Of a stretch of DNA of 64,000 nucleotides, positions 32,829-44,488 are shown piece after piece. The DNA comes from Amorphophallus konjac (taxonomy: Eukaryota > Streptophyta > Magnoliopsida > Alismatales > Araceae). Each line of letters begins with the position of its first letter. Position 1 is the stretch's first letter. A program made the translations under genes and the position numbers. The stretch covers positions 180,774,691 through 180,838,690 of the forward strand of contig CM040128.1 of NCBI GenBank assembly GCA_022559845.1, written 5' to 3'. The notes beneath the pieces were generated by a model, which was given only the letters and a program-made list of their open reading frames with translations, was not told where the DNA came from and ran no database searches.

Positions 32829-32830
32829 CT
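32675..32830. repeat. (TA)n microsatellites
   Basis: Four TA runs lie within about 155 bp, the longest near 32788-32827. The equivalent stretch in the 3' LTR (46609-46755) has different run lengths. Confidence 0.85.
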
Positions 32831-34419
32831 AATATCGACATTTGTGTCAACACCAGTAAGTTTAGTCTCATACCCCGTAATAATCAGCATGTATTAACTT
32901 CAATCCAGGGTAATACTTAACCTGTTAGTTGATATACTCATCAATTAGCATACCTAATTAACTTGTTAGTCTACATAATCTATATACCAGATTTGGTATA
33001 GATAGAGTTATGCCTATCTAGAAACTATGTCTCCATTAAGTTTCCTGTAAAATGTAAACTAGTATGATACAAAATGTTACAAATTTGATATGTAAAGCAT
33101 GAAACGAATGCATGTAAACCGCACAAATTTCCTTATCTGTACATGTCCTCAATTTTACATAAATCAGCTTTAATTGAAGTGTGCCCATGACCCGGACACT
33201 ATAACAATGACTATACAACAGACACTTGTTCTAAACATAAAATGGGCAAAAACTGTCACCCATAAACCCCGATTATAATCATGAGTTTTTCACAAATTCT
33301 TGAATTCTATTCCCTACATGGTCAAACCTTGAAACTCTTAAACTACCATTTGGGAGTGTAGGAACTAAGTCCCATGCAGGGTAAAGTGCTACGTTGTGGG
33401 AGCCACCTCTTGAGGCCGTACGGCACAAAGTGCTACACGACGGGAGCCACCTCTTGAGCCTGTAGGGGCCACCTCTAGAATCCTCCATAACCAAGTGACT
33501 AGTTAATCTCGTCTGTAATACTACGTTTTTAGATTCTTGAAATTCTATATTGGCTATAAACGAGAGTGGATGTCAACAAACATGATTAATGTTGTGCATA
33601 TAGGGCCCGGTCTGGTCCTAGGAGGAGCACCCGAAAGTACTTGTGCCCATGGGAGTTTATTGACCACGGTGTTTGGCATTGCACCGGAGTACTTACTTGC
33701 TAGACTTTAGGCATTCCACTCATTCTCGTGATATTACTTGATTGATTTGACTTGAGACCCGCAGAAGGGTAAAGTTTTGCTTGAATGAAATTGATAAATA
33801 GCCAATTCCAGTTTTACATGCTTGAATTTATATTACTTTCTATTACTTGCTTGACATGAGTTCTTACTCTCTTTGAAAGATTTTGTTAATTCCAGTCATT
33901 ACTTGCATGAATCTCCTACTATTGCTGTATTGAAGTTGAAATCCTTATACTCTCACTCGTTATTCCTTCACTACTCTTGTCGATTTTTTTACAATCCTTG
34001 ATATCTACTCATCTACATGCATAGCTTTAATGACATTAATAGAACTTGTAAACCACTTAAAGCATGTTAAATCTTGAGATGTAATTCCTACTGAGCTTTA
34101 TGCTCATTCAGTGTCAATTAATATTTTTCAGGTTGTCTCGAGGATAGCTAGCAAGCATGGGCAAGAGTGTTGGAGTGTACCAAGATGTCATAGTAGACCA
34201 TGTTTCTCAGTATAGAATTGAGAGTTATTTTCTTATAAGAGTATTCTTGTAATTTGCTTGAGAGTTAGTGTTGTCCTTGAAATTTTGGAAGAGTTGTAAA
34301 AATTAAAATTTTATAGTGGAGATTTTTATATCAAGTGATGTAATTAGAATTTCTAGTCTTGATTGAGTGAGGGGTTTTCTCCCTTGTCGTGCCTCGATAT
34401 TCCGCGTCGGGGCGTGACA

Positions 34420-34804
34420 GTTGTGGTATCAGAGCCTAGATTATTTAGACCCTTGATTTCTAAGTTTCCTTCTTATTAAAAAACTCATTTAGGTGTCTTA
34501 GGTTGTAGTTCTAGATCTAACATCTTGTAGTTGCCCGGTGAGATTGGGTAGAGCATTGGGTTATGTGCAAGAATAGCCATAGTCCTAGTAAATAAGATAA
34601 GTATTTATTATAATTTATTTTGAATTATGTTATAATTTTTATATTGTAAGTGTAATAAAAGGAAGCTACTTGAAGATTGAAAAAGTACTTAAGAAGTATA
34701 ATTGGAACTTATTCGCAGGTTAGTATTGTTAATAATCTTCTTTAATTTAATTATTTAAATATCATGTGAATTTGGGGATCAAATTCTTTTTAAGTGGGGG
34801 AGGG
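34420..34804 (+). other. PBS, residual internal region and polypurine tract
   Basis: PBS TGGTATCAGAGC (34424-34435) sits five bases from the LTR edge. The leader includes CGGTGAGATTGGGTAGAGC, as in the nested Tekay leader. From about 34690 the sequence matches the nested element's 3' untranslated region (CGCAGGTTAG; ATGTGAATTTGGGGATCAAATT), ending in the tract AAGTGGGGGAGGG (34792-34804). The junction where gag-pol is gone lies between about 34620 and 34700. No ORF. Confidence 0.88.
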
Positions 34805-35032
34805 TGTAGCACCCCGTATAAAAAAATGATTAAAAAAAATTATTAATAATATTTCCAAAATAAGAAAAAAAATATTAGATAAACTCTATAGGAAGCTTAT
34901 GTAAGAAGTTGGAACATAGAGTCATGATATGTAAAGATTATTCACTTAACAAGTGGCTTCCTAGAGTAGTTGGTTAAGTGATATGCCTTTCAACCTAGTG
35001 ACTAAGGTTCCAATCTTAGCATCCACACCATT
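34805..35032 (+). repeat. 3' LTR of the gag-pol-less element, first part
   Basis: It opens TGTAGCACCCCG right after the polypurine tract and runs to the CCATT (35028-35032) that was duplicated by the inserted element. It continues at 44489. Confidence 0.88.
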
Positions 35033-38000
35033 TGTAATGCCCTGGATCTTGTTGGATCTTTGTTGGATCTTTCGGATCTCTTTCGGATTGGTTTCGTTGA
35101 GTTTCGGTTCGCTTTTGTGGCTTCCGAGTTGAGTTTGACGAGCCGTGTGGGTTTTTCTCACGTACTAGTTACGGAACCCTACGGTGAGTTTGTTTGACAA
35201 TTCTCGAGCTCGTGGATGCTACAGCGACGATGTACTCATCGAGCCGGTCGTTTCGACTATTTTTGCGTATTTTTCTGAATTTGTGCATTTTCGGCGCATT
35301 TTCGAAATTTCCGGAAATTAGGGAAATTTCCGGAAATTAGGAAAATTTCCTAATTTCTTTTCCTTTTTCTTTTCTCTTTCTCTCTCTCCTTCTCATTCGC
35401 GCGACCGTCCCTCTCTCTCCCGTTATCTCTCGTTCTCTCCCCTTTCCGGCTCCGGCTGCAGACGGAGGCGTAGGTGGGCGAGGCGGTGAAGCCGTGGAGC
35501 TGGTTGGATGCGCGATGGAGCGAGGATCGGATCGATTCTGGCGCGATCCCGAACGGTGGATTCAAAGCTGGTGAAATTGATTCGCGAGTGGTTTTCGGCG
35601 TGGTTTAGTCCTTTCGGGGCGCGGTTTCTTCGGTGGAGGTAGGGTGACGGATCCTTACTTCGTCCTCTTCGTTTTCCCTGCCATTGCACGGCGTTCGGCT
35701 AGGAAACGAGTGTGTTTGGGCTTGTTTTGCCTAAACTGTGACTTTTGTGGTTTTTAGGGTCGGCCGGTAAACGGTGACCGTTTGCGGTTCAGTTAGTTTC
35801 TAAATGACCGCAGGGATGTTAGAATCCCATCCACGTTGGTTTCGTGCGATTTGGTGTTCATTCGAGGCCGGTAGAAGCCCGGAAACCTCGGTGACCCATT
35901 TAGGGTTGATTTGGTGAAATCGCCCGAATCTTGCGTCTTTGATGTTGCATGTGGGGTTTGGAGCCCCTTGGTGTTGTCTTTTGTCGTTGCGGTGTGTTTC
36001 CCCTGCGTTTCGGCATGAATGGGGCGTGGAATGGGCCGATCCGGCCATTCCTATGTTTTCCCGCCGTAACCGAAGTAGCGGTCTGGCCAGCGACCGCCAC
36101 TTGCTTTTGACGGTCCTATGATGGACCGTTATTTGGTTTGAGGGTTTAGCCCTTTTGCTTCTGGGTGAGTGACGGCCCAAGGGTGGTGCGTCATTCCCGT
36201 GTAACGCGCCAGTGCTTGGCCATTACTTTCGTTTTGTCGTTTTTCTTTGGGGTTTAGTCGGTTGGTCTAACGCACTGGACCCAGTGCGTTAGATGGAAGC
36301 GGTGCGCCTTGCCCAGGCCGTTGCTTGCCAGTTGACTGACGTTTGACTCGTTGAGGCGGTGCCTCTAACGGTCGAGCCCTTGTGCGTTGTTTGAGTGTAA
36401 CGCGCCTGCCCCTGGCCGTTACATTCTGCGTGGACGAGGTAGGGTGGCTGCACCGTTGGAAGTGACGGTGGAGACCCCGTGCGTCGTTTGTGAGTAACGC
36501 GCATGCCTCTGTCCGTCGTTTGCTGTTGTGCTGGGTTGAGGGTGGCCATGCCGTTGAAGTAACGGATGGGCCCCTGCGCGTCGTTTGTCTCTGACGGCCC
36601 TCTCCTGCCACGTCGTTTTGCTGTAACGCGCCTGGCGTTGTGCGTTACTTCACGTTGGTTTGGGTTTGCTGCACCGTTGGATGTGACGGTGGGGACCCCG
36701 TGCGTCGTTTGCTTGTAACGCGCCTAGAGCCGTGTGTTACTTGGCTTTTGTGTGGTTTTATAGGTTATCAGGGTGGTGTGTGACGGCCTGGTGTCCGTCC
36801 GTCGTTTGGGAAATAACGGCCCTGAGCGAGACCGTCACTTTCTAGTAGCGGTCTAGGGATGGTGCGTTATTTTCCTTGTGCCTTGGTTTTTCGCCCGATG
36901 GTTCTGTGTGTCTTGGCTTGTCCTTGTGGTCTGCCCGTTGTCCCGTGGATGTCTCTTGACGTCCTATGACGGTTAAGACTACGTTGTAAGGTAGCCAGGA
37001 GTCTTCTTACTTATGGTAGGACTCTTGATCCTACTCTGGTATGCTTTTGTCGTTTGGTTTCGGTCAACCCGGTTTGACCCAGTGGTTGACATGTGACCTT
37101 GTTTGTGCGTGTCTTGGCAGTTCTGTCCTGTCCAAGACACTGCTTCTGGATGCTTCGAGGTGTTGCTCTACCTCGGTTTGCGTGTCCAGCTGTGCTGAGG
37201 GTTCTTGATGTTTCCCTCAGGTCTCCGTGTGTTGTTTTCTGCAGAGCGTGGTTTCTCTGGCTTAGGATTAGACCGATTGGCGGCTTGTTCCGCTGTTTGT
37301 GACGATCTTGCCTTGAGTCGTTCGACTCAGGATCGTTACATAGGAGGTCTAGTTGCTTGTCCTGAGTTGTCGGTAGTGGCGATGCTGCCATTTGGTGCCT
37401 CGAAGTACGTGTTGAGGGGCGTGGTCGCCCGTTTGTACTTCGGCACTTGTGTTTGAGCTTCTGTGTCGTGTGAAGCCTCCACTTGTTATTGCCTAAGGTC
37501 TGTTGAGTGCCGACCCGCTAGCGGATGGTGGAGGGTTATTCCCGGTGAGCGGTTTGTAGTTAGTTCCGCGGGCTCCTAGTCAACGGTAGCATCCTACCGA
37601 GGGAGAATACTAGCTAGAGGACCTGGCTTAGACTATAGCCAGTGTGTGCACACGTGGTCAGGGACGGAGGACTTACGTCGACGGGCGTGACCCTGACTAG
37701 TTACTTGTTTGTTGTTCCTGTTTGGTTCAAAATGTGTCTCTGTCTCTGCTGTTGTTACAGCAGTGCTGTAGGCGAGACGCTTGAGGTGCAGCGTAAGACG
37801 TCAGTGGACGCAGCTGGCTTTTTAAGGGGGTGCTTCCGTCACGTGACGCGTAGCTCTTCGCGTTTTCTTGCACGTTGTGACCTTTGCGAGTTGCCCGTTC
37901 GTGGCTGTGCTCGAGGTCAGTGTTCTGTCGTCTGCACGATGTTCTGATCGTGCATGGGGCTTTGTGCACGACGTTCTCTGTCGTGTTTTGTCTGTTTCCC

Positions 38001-38754
38001 GGTGTCGGCGTTCGCCTTCGCCTTTGTTTGGGGCTGGTTGACAGGCCGATGTACCCTTCTGTGTGAGTTTAGGGTCATCCACCTGTTGCCTTTTTGTTTG
38101 GAGTAGTTTGGGGTGCTGAGGTTAATTCAGCAGCCGCTTGTTTGGTGCGGGTTCTCACCCTCTCCTGCGTGTTCCCTACTCCTACTTCCCGTCTGTTCCT
38201 TTACAGCTTTGTAGTGTAGCTTTCCTGCTTTGCTACGTTGCTGTTCTTGCTGCGTTTGTTGCTGCTTCCGTTGCTTTTGCTTTGTGCGTTTTCCAGTGGG
38301 GATCCACGTGACCCCTACTGAGTTTCTGTTGAGACTCACCCCTGCTGCTTTTCAGGTGGGTTTCGACGTCTGCCTCTGCTGTTCCTGGCAGAGTGCTCGC
38401 TTGCTGTTGTAGCTGCCAGCTGTACCTGCGGTCGGGCTTCTCCCGACTTCTGTGTACGTTTCTTTCTGTCGTACTGTACTGTGCTAGACTTGTTGTCTTT
38501 CCTTTGGGCTGGACTCTGTGTTTAATTGTTAAAAATTTATTAATGAAGCTGTAATTTTATTTCTGCTACTTTAGCAATCCAATCTAATGAAATTGCTTAC
38601 TGTTATATCTCTGTGGCTTCAATGTACTCAACACATGCCTTTTATCCCTTCGGCGCTTTCCCGCGCTTGGGAGGCCTCGCGGGTCCCTCATGGTATCACG
38701 TGTATTCGGTATTTATACCGGGTGCACCGGGTATCCGGAATCTGGGTCGTTACA
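35033..38754 (+). repeat. 5' LTR of the coding-free element
   Basis: It is GT-rich on the + strand and depleted in A, so the minus strand shows long spurious ORFs of Thr/Gln/Arg. It carries an array of GTAACGCGCC / GCGTTAC inverted motifs (36160-36860) and a GAACGTGAGAAAAA-type tract start. A TATTTATACCGGG segment sits near its 3' end (38710). Confidence 0.92.
36160..36860. repeat. array of inverted GTAACGCGCC/GCGTTAC motifs
   Basis: GTAACGCGCC is followed after about 10-15 bp by GTTAC or CGTTAC at least five times (near 36201, 36398, 36624, 36715 and others). It alternates with GACGGTGG-GACCCCGTGCGTCGTTTG. At 36268-36291 is a near-perfect hairpin: TAACGCACTGG, loop AC, CCAGTGCGTTA. The 3' LTR copy (41997-42020) carries one mismatch (CAGTGG for CACTGG). 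These are likely structured or protein-bound sites; no function is known to me. Confidence 0.7.
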
Positions 38755-40780
38755 GGTGGTATCAGAGCAGTGTTCTGAGATGTTCGGAGTTTTTCTTTTC
38801 TGAGCTATCAGAGCGTTGTTGTGTGAAGTACATGGGAATTCGAGATATACAGTTTCCAGAGTCCTTAGGCCCAGTACAGTCTCTTGCTGGCGTAGGTGTT
38901 GCGATGGTTTATCGCAGTGCTTCTCGCGTGTGGTCTTGTACGTGCTTGGTTGGCACTGTACGAGATGGTTTTTGCTCTCGTCTGGATGTGACGATGTGCT
39001 TCGTTCGTTTTGAAGTTGGACTCGATCGTGTTGCGCTTGGCAGTGTTTGTCGGTTGGCATGAACCTGCAGTGCATTGTTCGAGCTGTTTTCTGTATTTTG
39101 CTCAGGTGGCTTGTGACTTTTTAGCGTTGGTGTGATGGCCATGCACGTTCTTACGTTGCTTTGGTTATCCCGGCTTGAGTCGGCTTAGCTTCTGATGCAT
39201 TGTTGTTTTCGTTGTTTCGGTTGTCGTGTTGCCTCGATTGAGAAGTTGCTCGAGCGAACCTAGGATTTTCCCTTCCTGGTGAGCTGTTGTTGTAGAGCTT
39301 GTTGCTTCTCGTCCCTTCTTGGTGAAGTTTTTTCGAGGTTAGCCTTGGAATTGTTGTCTTAGTGCTGCCTTGTCCTATGTCTGCTTAAGCGTAGACAGCT
39401 TTGTGTTGAGCCTGATCTGCTCCTTGTTGTACGGTTGCTTGGCTTTGGACTCCGTAATGGTGTTAAGAGCTGTTGTGCACTGTAGTTGTCGTGTTGTGTC
39501 CAACGGCCGATGCGTTGTGAAGGCTCATTTGTTGTTTTAGGACGTGAAGGTAAGCTGAGATTGATGCTTTCCTTGTGCTTTGCGCTGAAGCTGGTGCTCT
39601 TCTCTTGTTGCACTTAGGCTCCTTGAGTTCGGTTATTCGTTGGATCGGTGCGCGTGGCGTATGAATTGCGATCTTGTTGATTGCGATGATGCTGGTGCGC
39701 GCTGAGATGCGATTACCGATGTTGTTCTGTTGCCTGTGCACGTTGTTGAGAGTACAGCTGAAGTGTGTGGGTTGGCTACCCGTTTGTCGAGAGGTTCTTT
39801 CTTTCTCGATGTGACTCCGTCTTGGCTTCTCGTGCCTTGGTGTCGTCAGTTGCCGTGCCTTTGTTTGTGGTTTTTCTTGTGTTGGCATTGGCAATTGTGT
39901 GAGTGTTGGGGAATTGGTTGGCATTCCGTGCTGATTAAGTACCCTTTGCTCTGCTTTTTCCTTCTTGGGTGTTGTGCTCTTGAGGCGTGTTGCTAGTCCT
40001 TGAGTTGCGTTCCCCGAGATTGTTGTCGTTTCTTGTTGTTGTGGGTCTTCTCTTGGTGAGCAGTCTGATGCGTAACCCGTTCTTGTGTGGTTGTGTGCTC
40101 AGCTGTTCTTGTGCCTTGTTGTGACCCTGCTTGCAGACGTGTTTCTTGGCACTGCGTGTTGTGCGGAGCCGAAATTCTGCAGGTGCTGCCGTTGTGTTGT
40201 TTTGGCGCTGTTTCTTTATGATTTTGCGTTCTCATCTTGGACCATTGTCTTGTCAGTTGGCCTTGCTGTGCTCCCTTTTTCTTCGGTGGAGTTAGCTTGC
40301 GACTTGATCAGATGTGATATCTGAGTGAGTGCTGACGTGATGGTGTTTGTGGTCCAGTGGTGTTGTCGTCGTTGGTGTCTTGTGTGCCAGGTGTTCCCTG
40401 TTGCCTTTGGCACTAGAGCCGATGATGTGGTCAAGCTGTCAGCTGGGAGGACTGTGTCTCCTTGTGTGAGCTGCTGCTTGCCGTGTTGTTATTGTGTTTT
40501 TCGGTGTTGGTTCTCGATTGTTGTGGCTGTCGTGTCTCTTGCCCTATGAGACGTAAACGACGTTGCCCTTGCTTCGGAGGTGTCAGTTGTGTTCACTTTG
40601 GTGTCATGCTCGTGCTGTGGACTTGCTGTCTTGGAAGCTAGAGTGTGTACCTATAGTTGTGACCTGACGGTGTCCCTCTGAGCTGTGTTTTCCGAGATTT
40701 GTGTTGTTGGGTTGTTCTTCCCTGCTTCTCCTTTGTTAGTCCTTAATTTCGAGGGTGAAATTTCTTAAAGGAGGGGAGGA
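38755..40780 (+). other. internal region of the coding-free element
   Basis: PBS TGGTATCAGAGC (38757-38768) comes two bases after the LTR; polypurine tract AAAGGAGGGGAGGA (40767-40780) directly before the 3' LTR. Between them 2 kb is strongly T/G-biased on the + strand with frequent TTGTTGTG and no retrotransposon protein motif in any frame. The 3' end (CGAGGGTGAAATTTCTTAAAG) resembles chromovirus 3' untranslated sequence. The 153-residue minus ORF at 39463-39924 is compositional. Confidence 0.85.
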
Positions 40781-43700
40781 TGTAATGCCATGGATCTTGT
40801 TGAATCTTTGTTGGATCTTTCGGATCTCTTTCGGATTGGTTTCGTTGAGTTTCGGTTCGCTTTTGTGGCTTCCGAGTTGAGTTTGACGAGCCGTGTGGGT
40901 TTTTCTCACGTACTAGTTACGGAACCCTACGGTGAGTTTGTTTGTCAATTCTCGAGCTCGTGGATGCTACAGCGACGATGTACTCGTCGAGCCGGTCGTT
41001 TCGACTATTTTTGCGTATTTTTCTGAATTTGTGCATTTTCGGCGCATTTTCGGAATTTCCGGAAATTAGGAAAATTTCCTAATTTCTTTTCCTTTTTCTT
41101 TTCTCTTTCTCTCTCTCCTTCTCATTCGCGCGACCGTCCCTCTCTCTCCCGTTCTCTCTCGTTCTCTCCCCTTTTCGGCTCCGGCTGTAGACGGAGGCGT
41201 AGGTGGGCGAGGCGGTGAAGCCGTGGAGCTGGTTGGATGCGCGATGGAGCGAGGATCGGATCGATTCTGGCGCGATCCCGAACGGTGGATTCAAAGCCGG
41301 TGAAATTGATTCGCGAGTGGTTTTCGGCGTGGTTTAGTCCTTTCGGGGCGCGGTTTCTTCGGTGGAGGTAGGGTGACGGATCCTTACTTCGTCCTCTTCG
41401 TTTTCCCTGCCATTGCACGGCGTTCGGCTAGGAAACGAGTGTGTTTGGGCTTGTTTTGCCTAAACTGTGATTTTCGTGGTTTTTAGGGTCGGCCGGTAAA
41501 CGGTGACCGTTTGCGGTTCAGTTAGTTTCTAAATGACCGCAAGGATGTTAGAATCCCATCCACGTTGGTTTCGTGCGATTTGGTGTTCATTCGAGGCCGG
41601 TAGAAGCCCGGGAACCTCGGTGACCCATTTAGGGTTGATTTGGTGCAATCGCCCTAATCTTGCGTCTTTGATGTTGCATGTGGGGTTTGGAGCCCCTTGG
41701 TGTTGTATTTTATCGTTGCGGTGTGTTTCCCCTGCATTTCGGCGTGAATGGGGCGTGGAATGGGCCGATCCGGCCATTCCTATGTTTTCCCGCCGTAACC
41801 GAAGTAGCGGTCTGGCCAGCGACCGCCACTTGCTTTTGACGGTCCTACGATGGACCGTTATTTGGTTTGAGGGTTTAGCCCTTTTGCTTCTGGGTGAGTG
41901 ACGGCCCAAGGGTGGTGCGTCATTCCCGTGTAACGCGCCAGTGCTTGGCCGTTACTTTCGTTTTGTCGTTTTTCTTTGGGGTTTAGTCGGTTGGTCTAAC
42001 GCAGTGGACCCAGTGCGTTAGATGGAAGCGGCGCGCCTTGCCCAGGCCGTTGCTTGCCAGTTGACTGACGTTTGACTCATTGAGGCGGTGCCTCTAACGG
42101 TCGAGCCCTTGTGCGTTGTTTGAGTGTAACGCGCCTGCCCCTGGCCGTTACATTCTGCGTGGACGAGGTAGGGTGGCTGCACCGTTGGAAGTGACGGTGG
42201 AGACCCCGTGCGTCGTTTGTGAGTAACGCACATGCCTCTGTCCGTCGTTTGCTGTTGTGCTGGGTTGAGGGTGGCCATGCCGTTGAAGTAACGGATGGGC
42301 CCCTGCGCATCGTTTGTCTCTGACGGCCCTCTCCTGCCGTGTCGTTTTGCTGTAACGCGCCTGGCGTTGTGCGTTACTTCACGTTGGTTTGGGTTTGCTG
42401 CACCGTTGGATGTGACGGTGGGGACCCCGTGCGTCGTTTGCTTGTAACGCGCCTAGAGCCGTGCGTTACTTGGCTTTTGTGTGGTTTTATAGGTTATCAG
42501 GGTGGTGTGTGACGGCCTGGTGTCCGTCCGTCGTTTGGGAAATAACAGCCCTGAGCGAGACCGTCACTTTCTAGTAGCGGTCTAAGGATGGTGCGTTATT
42601 TGCCTTGTGCCTTGGTTTTCCGCCCGATGGTTCTGTGTGTCTTGGCTTGTCCTTGTGGTCTGCCCGTTGTCCCGTGGATGTCTCTTGACGTCCTATGAGG
42701 GTTAAGACTACGTTGTAAGGTAGCCAGGAGTCTTCTTACTTGTGGTAGGACTCTTGATCCTACTCTGGTATGCTTTTGTCGTTTGGTTTCGGTCAACCCG
42801 GTTTGACCCAGTGGTTGACATGTGACCTTGTTTGTGCGTGTCTTGGCAGTTCTGTCCTGTCCAAGACACTGCTTCTGGATGCTTCGAGGTGTTGTTCTAC
42901 CTCAGTTTGCGTGTCCAGCTGTGCTGAGGGTTCTTGATGTTTCCCTCAGGTCTCCGTGTGTTGTTTTCTGCGGAGCGTGGTTTCTCTGGCTTAGGATTAG
43001 ACCGATTGGCGGCTTGTTCCGCTGTTTGTGACGATCTTGCCTTGAGTCGTTCGACTCAGGATCGTTACATAGGAGGTCTAGTTGCTTGTCCTGAGTTGTC
43101 GGCAGTGGCGATGCTGCCATTTGGTGCCTCGAAGTACGTGTTGAGGGGCGTGGTCGCCCGTTTGTACTTCGGCACTTGTGTTTGAGCTTCTCTGTCGTGT
43201 GAAGCCTCCACTTGTTGTTGCCTAAGGTCTGTTGAGTGCCGACCCGCTAGCGGATGGCGGAGGGTTATTCCCGGTGAGCGGTTTGTAGTTAGTTCCGCGG
43301 GCTCCTAGTCAACGGTAGCGTCCTACCGAGGGAGAATACTAGCTAGAGGACCTGGCTTAGACTATAGCTAGTGTGTGCACACGTGGTCAGGGACGGAGGA
43401 CTTACGTCGACGGGCGTGACCCTGACTAGTTACTTGTTTGTTGTTCCTGTTTGGTTCAGCTTGTGTCTCTGTCTCTGCTGTTGTTACAGCAGTGCTGTAG
43501 GCGAGACGCTTGAGGTGCGGCGTAAGACGTCAGTGGACGCAGCTGGCTTTTTAAGGGGGTGCTTCCGTCACGTGACGCGTAGCTCTTCACGTTTTCTTGC
43601 ACGTTGTGACCTTTGCGAGTTGCCCGTTCGTGGCTGTGCTCGAGGTCAGTGTTCTGTCGTCTGCACGATGTTCTGATCGTGCGTGGGGCTTTGTGCACGA

Positions 43701-44483
43701 CGTTCTCTGTCGTGTTTTGTCTGTTTCCCGGTGTGGGCGTTCGCCTTCGCCTTTGTTTGGGGCTGGTTGACAGGCCGATGTACCCTTCTGTGTGAGTTTA
43801 GGGTCATCCACCTGTTGCCTTTTTGTTTGGAGTAGTTTGGGGTGCTGAGGTTAATTCAGCAGCCGCTTGTTTGGTGCGGGTTCTCACCCTCTCCTGCGTG
43901 TTCCCTACTCCTACTTCCCGTCTGTTCCTTTACAGCTTTGTAGTGTAGCTTTCCTGCTTTGCTACGTTGCTGTTCTTGCTGCGTTTGTTGCTGCTTCCGT
44001 TGCTTTTGCTTTGTGCGTTTTCCAGTGGGGATCCGCGTGACCCCTACTGAGTTTCTATTGAGACTCACCCCTGTTGCTTTTCAGGTGGGTTTCGACGTCT
44101 GCCTCTGCTGTTCCTGGCGGAGTGCTCGCTTGCTGTTGTAGCTGCCAGCTGTACCTGCGGTCGGGCTTCTCCCGACTTCTGTGTACGTTTCTTTCTGTCG
44201 TACTGTACTGTGCTAGACTTGTTGTCTTTCCTTTGGGCTGGACTCTGTGTTTAATTGTTAAAAATTTATTAATGAAGCTGTAATTTTATTTCTGCTACTT
44301 TAGCAATCCAATCTAATGAAATTGCTTACTGTTATATCTCTGTGGCTTCAATGTACTCTACACATGCCTTTTATCCCTTCGGCGCTTTCCCGCGCTTGGG
44401 AGGCCTCGCGGGTCCCTCATGGTATCACGTGTATTCGGTATTTATACCGGGTGCACCGGGTATCCGGAATCCGGGTCGTTACA
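40781..44483 (+). repeat. 3' LTR of the coding-free element
   Basis: It aligns end to end with 35033-38754 except for the 19-bp duplication and scattered substitutions. Confidence 0.93.
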
Positions 44484-44488
44484 CCATT

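Larger units (their letters stand above)
30429..34419 (+). repeat. 5' LTR of the gag-pol-less Tekay-type element
   Basis: It matches 44545-48345 from about 30516 to the GTGACA end. It lacks the first 280 bp or so of the 3' LTR. In their place, 30430-30515 repeats sequence found 298 bp further on (TACTACGATC at 30430 and 30728). It contains a three-fold repeat of TTTTGGCTAAACCGTAGTTA with TAATCTAGGTAATTATATAG (30750-30950), the GTGTCGACAC cluster, AT-rich GCATGATAA repeats (32040-32560) and TA microsatellites. Confidence 0.88.
35033..44483 (+). mobile_element. coding-free LTR retrotransposon (LARD-like), 9451 bp
   Basis: 5' LTR 35033-38754 (3722 bp) and 3' LTR 40781-44483 (3703 bp) both run TGTAATGCC...GGTCGTTACA, with target duplication CCATT at 35028-35032 and 44484-44488. 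PBS and polypurine tract are present, but the 2026-bp internal region has no gag-pol. The 19-bp length difference is a single duplication of GGAAATTAGGGAAATTTCC near 35320. In the first 215 bp the LTRs differ at four sites, so it is older than the nested Tekay copy. Large coding-free elements of this type depend on proteins of another element; LTR ends and PBS suggest a chromovirus donor. Confidence 0.93.

Noticed and set aside
35033..35130. GGATCTTTGTTGGATCTTTCGGATC repeats as a coding start
   Set aside because: Present in both LTRs of the coding-free element; no frame follows.
39463..39924. 153-residue minus-strand ORF in the coding-free element
   Set aside because: It is Thr/Gln/Arg-rich because the + strand is T/G-skewed; no motif, and other minus ORFs nearby look the same.
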